Origin: Gp6-AA40 sp036274155 | GTDB lineage: Bacteria; Acidobacteriota; Vicinamibacteria; Vicinamibacterales; UBA2999 | Direction: 5' to 3' | DNA length: 64,000 nt | Assembly (NCBI GenBank): GCA_036274155.1 | Contig: DASUGH010000183.1 | Location: 12,056-76,055, forward strand | Position numbers and translations under genes: made by a program | Notes under the pieces: generated by a model | Database searches by the model: none | Told to the model about the DNA's origin: nothing | Seen by the model: the letters and a program-made list of their open reading frames with translations, nothing else | Shown here: piece by piece, positions 1-8,789 of the stretch | How positions within the stretch are numbered: the first letter of the stretch is position 1 | Layout: the number at the start of each line of letters is the position of its first letter

Positions 1-16
1 GCGAGCACGAGCGCAA

Positions 17-823
17 CTACGCCCGCTGGCAGTACAGACGGCTGATTCGCCAGTCGGCGGATCTCTCGGTCTCGACCGTGTACCCCTGTTTTTGAAGGTA
101 CGCCGTCAGATCAGCGCGGTTGTGACGCGGTGCCGAGGACGGATGGCATTCCATGTGGATGCGCGTGATTCGCGCGAAGAGCTGGCCAGGCAGCGTATAG
201 AGGATCGGGAACTCTGAGCCTTCGACGTCGATCTTGAGCAGGTCGCAGGTGGCGATGTCGTTGGTCTCGAAGATGCGCGCCAGCGTCGTGCTGCGGACGG
301 TGATCCCCTCACCTTCGCCGCCATACAGCGAATGACCGGCGACATTGTCGCTGTTCAGGTGAAGCGTCACTCCGTTCTCATGGTCGGTACACGCGACGTC
401 GAACGCTCGAATCGCGGACTGGAAACGGTTGGCCGCGATGTTCTGCGTGAGAAGCGTGAAATTGTTCGGCTCCGGTTCGTACGCGAAGATCCGCGACGCG
501 CCGAGCGCCGCTGCGCGAACGCTCACCGCGCCGATGTTCGCTCCCAGGTCGACGACCGTCGCGCCTGTCAGATCCATGGACAGCAGCCGGTAGTCATCGC
601 GGAGCATCGCTTCCTGCACGACCCACTTGTCGCTGGTATCCGGCCGGACGATCACCCGCAAATCGTTGTCGAAGCGGAGCTCGTACTGGTCCGGGCCGGC
701 GAGATGCAGGAAATCCAGCGCGTACCGGCGCCAGTTGTCACAGGAGAAGAGACTTCGGTTCAGGCAGGCGGACGTCAGCTTCTTCACGTTGACGAGGTAT
801 TCGATCGTCCTCACTGCCCGCAT
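17..823 (-). CDS. FkbM-family SAM-dependent methyltransferase
   Basis: 268-residue protein with the Rossmann-type SAM site of FkbM methyltransferases: motif I is VVDLGANIGAVSV near residue 90, followed by an acidic strand end (FAYEPEPNNF) and, later, the LLKIDVEGSEF motif characteristic of the family near residue 195. FkbM proteins O-methylate sugars or small molecules, and many sit in polysaccharide or glycolipid clusters. Its start overlaps the last 13 bp of the large membrane protein upstream (811-3078), so the two are probably translated together, which suggests methylation of an envelope glycan. No signal peptide, so it should be cytoplasmic. The stop codon is complete at the left edge. 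The family call is solid; the substrate is unknown. Confidence 0.88.
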   Translation of the reverse strand: MRAVRTIEYLVNVKKLTSACLNRSLFSCDNWRRYALDFLHLAGPDQYELRFDNDLRVIVRPDTSDKWVVQEAMLRDDYRLLSMDLTGATVVDLGANIGAVSVRAAALGASRIFAYEPEPNNFTLLTQNIAANRFQSAIRAFDVACTDHENGVTLHLNSDNVAGHSLYGGEGEGITVRSTTLARIFETNDIATCDLLKIDVEGSEFPILYTLPGQLFARITRIHMECHPSSAPRHNRADLTAYLQKQGYTVETERSADWRISRLYCQRA

Positions 824-3078
824 CCCACTTCACGCGCGCGAACATCAGGCAGAAACCGCATCACCAGCGTGCGGATGTCGAGCGGCGCCACCGTCCGCGG
901 CGCGTCGGTGCTGAGCACGACATCCACGGTCGAGGTCGGAGGAATCTCGAGGCGTATCGAGTACTTCCCGTAGTCCGGTCCAATCATCCATTGCGCCCGA
1001 GCCGATCCGGCAGTGGCCTCGAGCCGGGCGCTTCCACCGGGCGGCAGACCAGGCGCCTGTGCCTCGAACTGCACGTCCGCGCGCAGGACACGCTCCTCCC
1101 GATTGCGCAGCGTGACGACCGCCGTGGCTTCCGACCATCGATACGCGATCTCGTCGAGGTGGAATCCCTTCCCGAACAGCACGTCCACGGAGCCGTCGAC
1201 CGGCACCTCGGAATCGGTCACGAGAATCGACGCGGGATCGAAGGCGGCGTCCTCGGTCGTCAGGCGGGTCCACAACCATTCGCGCGCGTTGCGGGTGCGA
1301 TCGACGTGAGCGCCGAAGCGATCGGTAAAGGTGCCGTTGGTCGGTTCCCCGTCGACGAACACCCTCGCCCGGCACGCCGTCGGCGCGCCGGACAGGCGGC
1401 CGACGATCCGGAACTGGTCTGAGCGGGCGTGCGCCAGGATCATGAGCTCGTGGCTCGCCATCGGCACGCCTTCCGCGGCCGACTGGACGGGACTGAACAC
1501 CAGGTACGACGCGTCGCCACGCCGCTCCTGCGTGACTTCCAGGAAATAGAGCCTACCCGCTGCCTGCGTCGCCCGCGCACGCTCTTGCCAGTCGTCGCGC
1601 GCATGCAGCACCTCGACCTGCTTCTTGCCGTGAACGCGCACGTACGACGTCCAGTAGTCGTCGAAGACGTGCATGGTGCCGGGGTAGTGCTCGAAGAGCG
1701 ATGGCGCCAGGATCAGGCTGCCCTCTGGAATCGCTCGAAACACCGGGCTGGCAATCCACTCGTCCACGATCCTCCACTTGTCGTACATCCGCCGCTCGGT
1801 GAGCGCCACGTGCGCGTTGATGACGTCCGTTCCGTAGGAGACGATGAACGAGGCGGCCGCGAACGTTGCGCCGAGGACCATCGCCGAACGGCGTGAGAGA
1901 GTGGCGACCCAGCTCACGAGCCCCTCGAGCAGCAGAGCGAGGAGGATGACGACGCCGAAGAACACGAAGTAGGTCGTGAGATAGCCGTGGGTGAAATCCT
2001 CGATCGCCCAGGTCTGATACTTGACGGTTGCCGCCAGCGGCAGGTTGGTCAGCACGATGAACACGAACGCGATGAGCCAGAGGACACCGCGCCGCTGGAC
2101 GCGATCGCCGCCGGCGATGGTGAGTGCCGCCGTCAGATAGGCGACGATGATGGCTTTCACGAGCCATGCCGCCTCCACGACACCGAAGAGGTCGCGCAGT
2201 GTGGCGCTGAACGTTCCGTACCCCATGTAGAAGTCGGTGATCACCGGGCGGTAGACGCGGGAATAGTGAAGCGGAAACGCCGATGAGCCGAAGCGTTCGA
2301 TGACCTTCGACATCCGCCACGGATCCAGGCTGATGACGTACTGCTCGACCGCCATCATCTCGCGCCCGATGTCGGGCTGGAGCCAGAGACGAAAGCCGAC
2401 GATCGCGGCCAGCACCGCGAGCGTTGCGTAGATATGCGGTGTGAGCACCGCCCTCCTTGCACGCTCCCTCCAGTCTTGCGTGCCGGCGGCGGCGGTGAGC
2501 ACCGGGAAGAGACAGGCATAGACGAGGAAGTTCTCGTAGACCAGGAGGCTGCAGACGAAGAGGATCACGCTCACGGGGCGCAGGCGCGTTCGGCCGCCGA
2601 GCGCCAGCCACCAGGTGGCCACCGACAGCCAGAACGCCGTCAGCGCCATGGTCGGCACCAAGGGATACGACGTGAGCAGGCTGTGATCGTAGGTGTTCTG
2701 CGCAAACGCGAAAAAGAACACGACGGCCAGCGTTGCCAGGCGCGCGCTGCCCGACAGCAGACGGATCGTGAAAAACATCGACGCGACGCTGCACAGGATC
2801 CCGCCGATCGACAGCGACTTCATCACCCAGTAGTGGCCCCAGCCGTAGGCGAGCGGTTGAAGACGCCCGGTGATCGCGTGCTGGAGGCGCCCGCTCAGTA
2901 CCGAGTCGCCGAGGCCGGACATCCGGTTGCCCGCCTGGACGCCCAGGTTCAGATAGGCGTCGTCGGTTGTGGTGTAGCCCGAGTGGAGGAGCGGCAGGCA
3001 CGTCATGACCGCCAGGAGCACGATGAGCAGCATCGTGGAGAAGCGATCGGACACGACAGAGCCGCGCAGGTCAGTCAA
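811..3078 (-). CDS. Polytopic membrane protein, possible GT-C-like glycosyltransferase
   Basis: 755-residue protein with about ten to twelve hydrophobic segments in the first 450 residues and a soluble C-terminal part of about 280 residues rich in beta-type sequence. Just after the first membrane segment lies a paired acidic motif (YTTTDDAYLNLG), the position where lipid-linked-sugar GT-C glycosyltransferases carry acidic residues; that functional reading is inference. The gene overlaps the FkbM methyltransferase by 13 bp and lies divergent from another polytopic protein at 3217. The longest frame begins at a TTG (3076-3078) without a clear Shine-Dalgarno site; a GTG at 3052-3054, or an internal ATG just before the first membrane segment, are alternatives. 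I do not recognise a specific family. Confidence 0.8.
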   Translation of the reverse strand: MTDLRGSVVSDRFSTMLLIVLLAVMTCLPLLHSGYTTTDDAYLNLGVQAGNRMSGLGDSVLSGRLQHAITGRLQPLAYGWGHYWVMKSLSIGGILCSVASMFFTIRLLSGSARLATLAVVFFFAFAQNTYDHSLLTSYPLVPTMALTAFWLSVATWWLALGGRTRLRPVSVILFVCSLLVYENFLVYACLFPVLTAAAGTQDWRERARRAVLTPHIYATLAVLAAIVGFRLWLQPDIGREMMAVEQYVISLDPWRMSKVIERFGSSAFPLHYSRVYRPVITDFYMGYGTFSATLRDLFGVVEAAWLVKAIIVAYLTAALTIAGGDRVQRRGVLWLIAFVFIVLTNLPLAATVKYQTWAIEDFTHGYLTTYFVFFGVVILLALLLEGLVSWVATLSRRSAMVLGATFAAASFIVSYGTDVINAHVALTERRMYDKWRIVDEWIASPVFRAIPEGSLILAPSLFEHYPGTMHVFDDYWTSYVRVHGKKQVEVLHARDDWQERARATQAAGRLYFLEVTQERRGDASYLVFSPVQSAAEGVPMASHELMILAHARSDQFRIVGRLSGAPTACRARVFVDGEPTNGTFTDRFGAHVDRTRNAREWLWTRLTTEDAAFDPASILVTDSEVPVDGSVDVLFGKGFHLDEIAYRWSEATAVVTLRNREERVLRADVQFEAQAPGLPPGGSARLEATAGSARAQWMIGPDYGKYSIRLEIPPTSTVDVVLSTDAPRTVAPLDIRTLVMRFLPDVRAREVGCGQ

Positions 3079-3216
3079 GCGGCTTTGTCGGCTTCGAGAA
3101 GGCGGACGTCATCGGGTCATTTTACCTTTGCTTCCAACGTGGCGTCTGTGTCCGGCGATCGACGACGCGTACGCGGCACGTGATGAACGCAGAGTTCGAG
3201 AGATAAGATTCGTCGG

Positions 3217-4671
3217 ATGCAGCGGTCCACTCTCCGTCGACGCCTGATTCAGGTCGCCGCCGTCTCATCGCTCGCGGCGATCGCCCTGGCGCTGACCCCC
3301 GGCTTCGAGCTTCACGCTGGTCCGCTGCGTGTGTCGGTCCACTCGCCACGGCACCTGCTCATGCTGGCCGTGGTCAGTGCTATCGCCGCCTGGGCGGTGT
3401 CGCTGGCGCAGGGAGATGACGAGGGCCCTCCCGGCCCGCGCCGCTGGGGTCGATTCGCCGCGCTCTCGGGGCTCATGGTGGTTGGATTGAACGTGCTGAT
3501 GCTCGCGCAGCCGTCCATGCCGACCGACAAGTTCTACTGCATGGAGGACCGGCCGATCGGCAAGGGATTCCGCCATGTGCTGAACTGCGACTCGGGCGAG
3601 TTCATGGCGCTCGCGAGTGCGCCCGCATCCGTGGTGTCGCGCCGGGTTCGCCAGAGCAGGCCGCTGTCCTTTGTCCTCGCCTATGTGATCTCCAGGCCGC
3701 TGTATCTCATCCCCCGCCTGGTGAAAGCCGGCCCGTACTATCCGCTGGCGCCGGAGTTCGTCGCCTATCTGATCATCAACATTGCGCTGTTGATACTCAC
3801 GCTCGTGATCTTCACCCGGCTTCTCGACTGGAGCGCACGCGTTCGCGACGGCACCGAGCTGCTGTTCGCGCTGGTGGTGCTGGGCGTCAACGACATCACG
3901 AAGCTCTTCTTCTGGACGCCGCACGTGCAGGTCTACAACCTGTTCATCGGGTGCCTGACGCTCTATCTCATCGTCCGCCTGATCGAGCGCGGTGAGCCGT
4001 TGCGCTCACGGCAGGCGGTCGGGCTCGGGCTCGCGTTCGGCGTGGGCCTGCTCATTTACGGATCGTTCCTGATTCCGCTGCTCTGCGTCGCGCTCGTTCA
4101 GGTCGTCATCTATCGGCGGCTGTGGCCGGCGCTGGTCGCCGGCGCGGTGTCGTTGCTGCCGTATGTCTGCTGGGTCACGCTGATATTCGCGCTGACGGGC
4201 ACTTTCTACAATCACGAGATCGAGGTCTACCGCCAGTTCGTGTGGATCGCCGACTGCGCGAAGCTGGGTGTCGTCGCGTGTCCTCCGAAGGCGATCGACA
4301 ACGCCTGGGCCTTCTTCAACACGGGAGCGCCGGTGATGGTGGTTCCGCTGCTGCTGCTGTGCGGGTGCCGCATCGCGGGATACATCTGGCCCGGGAACAC
4401 GCCGGTGCCGCCCGAGCGGCTCCGCCTGATCGGCCTGGCCATCGCGTTCGCGTTTTCCGTCACCGCTGTGTTTCTCCTGCTGATGGGCTACTACGTTCCT
4501 CGTCTGATCTGGCTCCTGGTGCCGTCGGTGCTGCTGGCAGTCACGCTGGAGCTGCGGGCGCTCCGGCTCGCGATTGCGCTGCCGCGCCGGTGGATGTTCG
4601 ACGCCGGTCTCCTCGCGGCCTCACTCGTCTACGTCTTCGTCCTGCTCGAGCGTCAAGGACCTTACAACTGA
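3217..4671 (+). CDS. Polytopic membrane protein of unknown function
   Basis: 484 residues with roughly ten hydrophobic segments spread over the whole length, separated by short basic loops. After the third membrane segment there is a non-membrane loop of about 60 residues containing HVLNCDSGEFMALA and a run of basic residues. It is transcribed divergently from the membrane protein/FkbM pair, with a 138-bp intergenic region that should hold both promoters. The architecture resembles integral-membrane glycosyltransferases or polymer-export proteins more than a transporter, but no signature motif identifies it. The next gene, a secreted esterase, begins 74 bp downstream. Confidence 0.8.
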   Translation: MQRSTLRRRLIQVAAVSSLAAIALALTPGFELHAGPLRVSVHSPRHLLMLAVVSAIAAWAVSLAQGDDEGPPGPRRWGRFAALSGLMVVGLNVLMLAQPSMPTDKFYCMEDRPIGKGFRHVLNCDSGEFMALASAPASVVSRRVRQSRPLSFVLAYVISRPLYLIPRLVKAGPYYPLAPEFVAYLIINIALLILTLVIFTRLLDWSARVRDGTELLFALVVLGVNDITKLFFWTPHVQVYNLFIGCLTLYLIVRLIERGEPLRSRQAVGLGLAFGVGLLIYGSFLIPLLCVALVQVVIYRRLWPALVAGAVSLLPYVCWVTLIFALTGTFYNHEIEVYRQFVWIADCAKLGVVACPPKAIDNAWAFFNTGAPVMVVPLLLLCGCRIAGYIWPGNTPVPPERLRLIGLAIAFAFSVTAVFLLLMGYYVPRLIWLLVPSVLLAVTLELRALRLAIALPRRWMFDAGLLAASLVYVFVLLERQGPYN

Positions 4672-4745
4672 TGGCGGGGCTGATCCCGTGACCTCCAGGT
4701 CGCTTTCCTTCCACCTGACAAGTCAGTGCAGGTAGCATTCCGGCC

Positions 4746-6896
4746 ATGACCCCTCTCTTGCGGATCACTGCGCTCGTCGCGCTCATCGTGGTTACCGCGG
4801 CGATTTCGGTGACGGTGCAGGAGCCTGCGCCGCTGCGGGAGCCGCGCCAGCAGCTGATCGACTCGTTGAACCGTGCGGGCGTCACGCACCTCGGCGAGCG
4901 CCGGCGGGCGGTTGCAGCCGTCACGTCGCGTGGCGCCGCGGAACGTCGTCTGGCAATGGTGCGAGAGAAGCTCCTGAAAGCCATCGGTGGTCTTCCCGAT
5001 CGCCCTGGCAGGCCCGCCGTGAAGACGTTCGGCACGCTCGAGGCCGACGGCTTCCGCGTCGAGAAGATCGCCTACGAGAGTCTTCCGGGCTTCTGGGTCA
5101 CCGCCAACGTTTACGTTCCGTCGGCCGGCCCCGGGCCCTTTCCGGCGATCGTCGTTGCCCCGGGGCACGGCGCCGGCGGGAAGAATGAGAACTGGAGCTG
5201 GGGTGGCAACTTCGCTCGCGGCGGGATCGTGGCGCTCGCGTACGACCCGATCGGTCAGGGTGAACGGCTGCAGTACGTCGATCCCGCGAAAAACACATCG
5301 TATGTCGGCAACCCGACCGGCGAGCACGGCATGGCCAACATCGGACCGATGCTCATCGGCGAGACCGTGGCGCGATACATGGTCAACGATGCGATGCGCG
5401 GCGTCGACTATCTCACCGACCGCCCTGACGTCGATGACGAGAGGATTGGCGCGTTCGGCTGCTCGGGTGGCGGCACCGCCACAGCGTATTTCGCAGCGCT
5501 CGACGAGCGCGTGAAGGCGGCGGCCTCGGCTTGCTACATCACCTCGTTCGCAGCGTTGCTGCCATCGGCGACCGGCGTGCAGGAGGCAGAACAGAGCCTG
5601 CCGGGTTTCCTGTCGGAAGGACTCGATTTCGCGGACTGGGTCGAAGCGGCGGCGCCGCGGCCCTACGCGATCGTCTCCACGCAGGACGACATGTTCCCCT
5701 TCGAAGGCGCCCGTCAGACGTACGACGAGGCCAGACGCATCTACGGTGTGTTCGGCGCTGCCGACCGGCTGCTCTGGATCACCGGCCCCGGCGGCCACGG
5801 AAATCTCGGCCCCGTCTCGCAGCAGATCCTCGATTTCTTCACGCGGCATCTGAAAGGCGCGAACGCCGGCGCGACCTTCACGCCGCTGCGGCTCGATCGA
5901 CGCGAGGAGCTGGTGGTGACGCCGACCGGCCAGGTTGCCACGTCGTTCGGCGGGGAAACGGTGCACTCGCTGAATCGTGCGCGCGCACAGACGCTGATGA
6001 TGGCGCCCTCCACGGTCGAGAACACCCGGGCGCTGGAACAGCTGAAGCGGCGGCTTCGCCCGGAAATCCGTGCGCTGACGGGAGCAGCTGTCGAGCCGGG
6101 CCGAGTCAGGGCGACTGTGCTCACCGTGACCACGGAGCAAAGGCCCGGCTACAGGCTCGACACGGTAGCGATCGCCAGCGACGACGACATGACGGTGACC
6201 GGCTTCCTCGGTGTTCCAGCTGCTGCGGGAAGGCATCCCGCCACGATCGTGATGAGCGCCGAGCCGATCCAGACGCTGATCGCCGAAGGCGGGGAGCTCG
6301 ACAAGCTGGTGCGCGGCGGGCGAGTGGCGCTGGCGGTCGCGCCGCGCCCGACGCCGCCGGGAACCGAGAGCATCAAGTCTCCGTATCTCGGGATCTTCAA
6401 TCTGCTGTCGCTGCGCGCAATCCTCGTTCGCAAGACGATCGTCGGCCTGCGCGTCGACGATGCGCTGCGGGCGGTGAGCTGGCTGAGCGGCCACCCTGCC
6501 GTGTCAGCAGAGATCGCGATCCGGGGCGATGGCCCGCACGGCCTCGTCGCCCTTCACGCGGCGGTTCTCGACGACCGCATTACCAGCCTCTCCGTCAGGC
6601 ATGCGCTGGCGTCATACCGGATGGTTCTGGACCAGCCGGGCCATCGGAACGTCTCCGAGGTGATGATCCCGGACGTCCTGCGGCATTACGACGTGGGTGA
6701 TCTGCTGATCGCCACCGCACCTCGACGCGCCGAGATGATCGGCCCGGTCGACGCAGCCGGCGAGCCCGTCGACGAGGCTGCGCTTCGCGTGGCGCTCGGC
6801 AACGTCATCGAGTCGGAAGGGAAGCTCGAGGCGCTCAAGCAGGAGGCGCCGCGTCTCACCATCACGGTCGAGCGGCGGGTAAATCCGTCGCGCTAG
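4746..6896 (+). CDS. Secreted alpha/beta hydrolase, acetyl-xylan-esterase-like, with second inactive-looking lobe
   Basis: 716-residue protein with an N-terminal signal-like segment (residues 1-20) and an alpha/beta-hydrolase domain over about residues 85-375. The nucleophile elbow reads GCSGGG with Ser at about 240 (preceded by Cys 239). A plausible acid follows in STQDDMFP and the catalytic His in PGGHGNLGP near residue 350. Such enzymes deacetylate or de-esterify plant polysaccharides. The C-terminal 300 residues look like a second hydrolase-type lobe, but where a nucleophile elbow would be expected the sequence is RGDGPHGL, without the Ser. No operon partner: 154 bp separate it from the next gene. 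The hydrolase call is confident; the exact substrate is not. Confidence 0.85.
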   Translation: MTPLLRITALVALIVVTAAISVTVQEPAPLREPRQQLIDSLNRAGVTHLGERRRAVAAVTSRGAAERRLAMVREKLLKAIGGLPDRPGRPAVKTFGTLEADGFRVEKIAYESLPGFWVTANVYVPSAGPGPFPAIVVAPGHGAGGKNENWSWGGNFARGGIVALAYDPIGQGERLQYVDPAKNTSYVGNPTGEHGMANIGPMLIGETVARYMVNDAMRGVDYLTDRPDVDDERIGAFGCSGGGTATAYFAALDERVKAAASACYITSFAALLPSATGVQEAEQSLPGFLSEGLDFADWVEAAAPRPYAIVSTQDDMFPFEGARQTYDEARRIYGVFGAADRLLWITGPGGHGNLGPVSQQILDFFTRHLKGANAGATFTPLRLDRREELVVTPTGQVATSFGGETVHSLNRARAQTLMMAPSTVENTRALEQLKRRLRPEIRALTGAAVEPGRVRATVLTVTTEQRPGYRLDTVAIASDDDMTVTGFLGVPAAAGRHPATIVMSAEPIQTLIAEGGELDKLVRGGRVALAVAPRPTPPGTESIKSPYLGIFNLLSLRAILVRKTIVGLRVDDALRAVSWLSGHPAVSAEIAIRGDGPHGLVALHAAVLDDRITSLSVRHALASYRMVLDQPGHRNVSEVMIPDVLRHYDVGDLLIATAPRRAEMIGPVDAAGEPVDEAALRVALGNVIESEGKLEALKQEAPRLTITVERRVNPSR

Positions 6897-7037
6897 TACC
6901 AGATCTCCTCATGTGGACTCTTCGCCGGGTCGAAGCGTCGCGCTGCAACTCCACCTCCAGTCCCGGCTCGTCGCCCGATTGTCCCGTTTCGTCGGAAAGT
7001 TGCTGCACGGATGCGCCCGCATCGCGATGCTGATGGC

Positions 7038-7043
7038 GGAGGG
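7038..7043 (+). promoter_or_regulatory. Shine-Dalgarno site that fixes the start of the TPR/heme-motif gene
   Basis: GGAGGG lies 7 nt upstream of a GTG at 7051. That GTG is followed directly by a clean signal peptide, whereas upstream in-frame ATGs (6913, 7027) would put charged, non-membrane residues in front of it. This decides the start at 7051. Confidence 0.7.
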
Positions 7044-7050
7044 TGTTCAC

Positions 7051-7722
7051 GTGCTCAAGGCCATCACCATCGTCGTGCTCGCCGCAGCCGTCAGCGCGCA
7101 AGGCCGGCTGGACACATCACGCATGCGCATCGACCTCTTCGCCGCTCTCAGCGGCGATCAGGAGGCCGTCGCCCGCGCGCTTGCCGCGAGCGAGCGACTG
7201 CTCGTCGAATCGCCAGATCATCCGCAGGCGCTCGTCTGGCGCGGCGCCGCCACAATCGCCCGTTCGCAGCGCCTCCTGCAGGACGATCGCGAAGCCGGGG
7301 TCGCCGCATTCCAGCAGGGCATCGGCGACATGGATCGTGCGGTGGAACTGGCGCCGGATGACGGCGAGATCCGCGCGGTGCGCGGGGTGCTGCTCGCCCC
7401 CTTGTCACGCCAGATGCCGCCGCCGTTCTCGGAGCGGATGCTGGAAAAGGCGCGCAGCGACTATCAACGCCTCTTCGATCTTCAACGTGAGGTGCTCGTG
7501 AACATCGGCGAGCATCCGCTGGGCGAGCTGCTGCAGGGCCTGGGAGACATCTACAGCCGCCAGAACAAGCCTGATCAGGCTGAACGCTATTACGGCATGA
7601 TCCTCACGATGCTGAAGGACACGGAGTATTCGCCTCGCGCCGCCCAGTGGATGCGGACCAGGCAGCCGCTTCCCGTGGCGCAGACCAGCTGCATCGGCTG
7701 CCACACCGGAGGGCGCCAATGA
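7051..7722 (+). CDS. Periplasmic TPR protein with C-terminal CxxCH heme-attachment motif
   Basis: Starting at the GTG with a good Shine-Dalgarno, the protein has 223 residues. A signal peptide (about 1-16, ending VSA-Q) is followed by helical tetratricopeptide-like repeats over roughly residues 30-200 (for example HPQALVWRGAATIA and GLGDIYSRQNKPDQAERYY). The last ten residues contain C214-I-G-C217-H218, a c-type heme attachment motif only five residues from the end. The gene ends in an ATGA overlap with the histidine kinase, so the three genes 7051-9547 form one operon. Inference: it is an exported redox- or heme-bearing protein that might feed the two-component system. It could instead be a metal-binding Cys-His tail with no heme. 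Confidence 0.78.
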   Translation: MLKAITIVVLAAAVSAQGRLDTSRMRIDLFAALSGDQEAVARALAASERLLVESPDHPQALVWRGAATIARSQRLLQDDREAGVAAFQQGIGDMDRAVELAPDDGEIRAVRGVLLAPLSRQMPPPFSERMLEKARSDYQRLFDLQREVLVNIGEHPLGELLQGLGDIYSRQNKPDQAERYYGMILTMLKDTEYSPRAAQWMRTRQPLPVAQTSCIGCHTGGRQ

Positions 7723-8789
7723 CCACGGCAGCGGCACGCGGGCGCTGGGGACGCGATCTGTGGATGGCTGTCTGCCTCACCGTGGCGGGATTGGCGGTCA
7801 TGTTTGGCCTCTGGATCTGGTTCGCGGGCTGGCCACCGCCGCCGCCCTTTCTGCTTCGCGATCTGCCGTTTGGCTTCGTGCTCGGCCTGGCGATCGCCCT
7901 CCCGGCATTTCGCCTGATGCCGTTCGTCGCGGCGCGCGTCTGGCACAGGCACGCGGTGATCCGCTGGCTGGCCATGCTCGGCACGATGCTCGTGTGTGCG
8001 GTCGTCGGTACCGCGATCGCGGCGACCGTGCCGATCGTTGTGGGGATGCCGCCAGAGACGGCGGTGGTGGTCTTTCGCGAGAACATTCGCGGCACGATTC
8101 CGACCACGATCGTCGTGGGCGTGATCATTACGATCGTCGGTTCGGCGCAGGCGCGCCTCGAGGCGACGGAGCTGGAGCTCCGCACGCAGCAACTCGAGCG
8201 GGAGCGCGCCGAGAAGGTAGCCGCCGCGGCGCGGCTGGCGTCTCTCGCCGCGCGCGTGCAGCCGCATTTCCTGTTCAATACGCTCAACGCCATCTCGGCG
8301 CTGATTCGTGACAACCCTGTTCGGGCGGAGCGGACGGTCGAACGATTGTCTTCCCTGCTCCGAGCCTCCCTCGACGCGCGTGACGTCATCGCCCTGGATC
8401 AGGAGTTGAAGCTGGTCACCGACTACCTGGAGATTCAGCGGACACGTCTCGAGGATCGGCTTCGCTACGAGATAGCGATGGCGCCGGACGCTCTTGCGCT
8501 GGTGCCTCCCCTGAGTGTCCAGACCCTCGTGGAAAATGCGGTGACCCACGTGGCCGGACATCGTCCAGCTGGCGTGACCGTGCGCATCTCAGCCGTCAGG
8601 TCAGGAAACGACGTGCACGTCGATGTGTCGGATGACGGCCCCGGCTTCGACGCCCCGGCAGCGACAGCGGGTCGCGGGCTCGATACGGTACGAAGCCGTC
8701 TGCGTGCGATTCACGGTGAGCGGGCGGCGCTCGATTTCGTTCGCGAGCCCGGCCGTATGACCGTGCGCCTTCGAGTACCGGCTGCATGA
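7719..8789 (+). CDS. LytS/YehU-type membrane sensor histidine kinase
   Basis: 356 residues from the ATG that overlaps the upstream stop (ATGA, with GGAGGG 5 nt upstream). Four or so hydrophobic segments occupy residues 15-145, then a short coiled coil, then the His_kinase domain with the hallmark VQPHFLFNTLNAIS (phospho-acceptor His about 183) and a HATPase_c domain with N-box LVENAVTH and G-box DDGPGF. This is the LytS class that pairs with LytTR regulators, as it does here with a 4-bp overlap to the next gene. The membrane domain is not the 5TM-LYT type that I would recognise, so the stimulus is unknown. The preceding heme-motif TPR protein is the best candidate partner. Confidence 0.92.
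   Translation: MTTAAARGRWGRDLWMAVCLTVAGLAVMFGLWIWFAGWPPPPPFLLRDLPFGFVLGLAIALPAFRLMPFVAARVWHRHAVIRWLAMLGTMLVCAVVGTAIAATVPIVVGMPPETAVVVFRENIRGTIPTTIVVGVIITIVGSAQARLEATELELRTQQLERERAEKVAAAARLASLAARVQPHFLFNTLNAISALIRDNPVRAERTVERLSSLLRASLDARDVIALDQELKLVTDYLEIQRTRLEDRLRYEIAMAPDALALVPPLSVQTLVENAVTHVAGHRPAGVTVRISAVRSGNDVHVDVSDDGPGFDAPAATAGRGLDTVRSRLRAIHGERAALDFVREPGRMTVRLRVPAA

Noticed and set aside
4662..6494. 610-codon open frame on the minus strand
   Set aside because: Antisense to the esterase gene; Arg/Asp/Gln-rich composition and no domain or ribosome-binding site. A typical shadow in GC-rich DNA.
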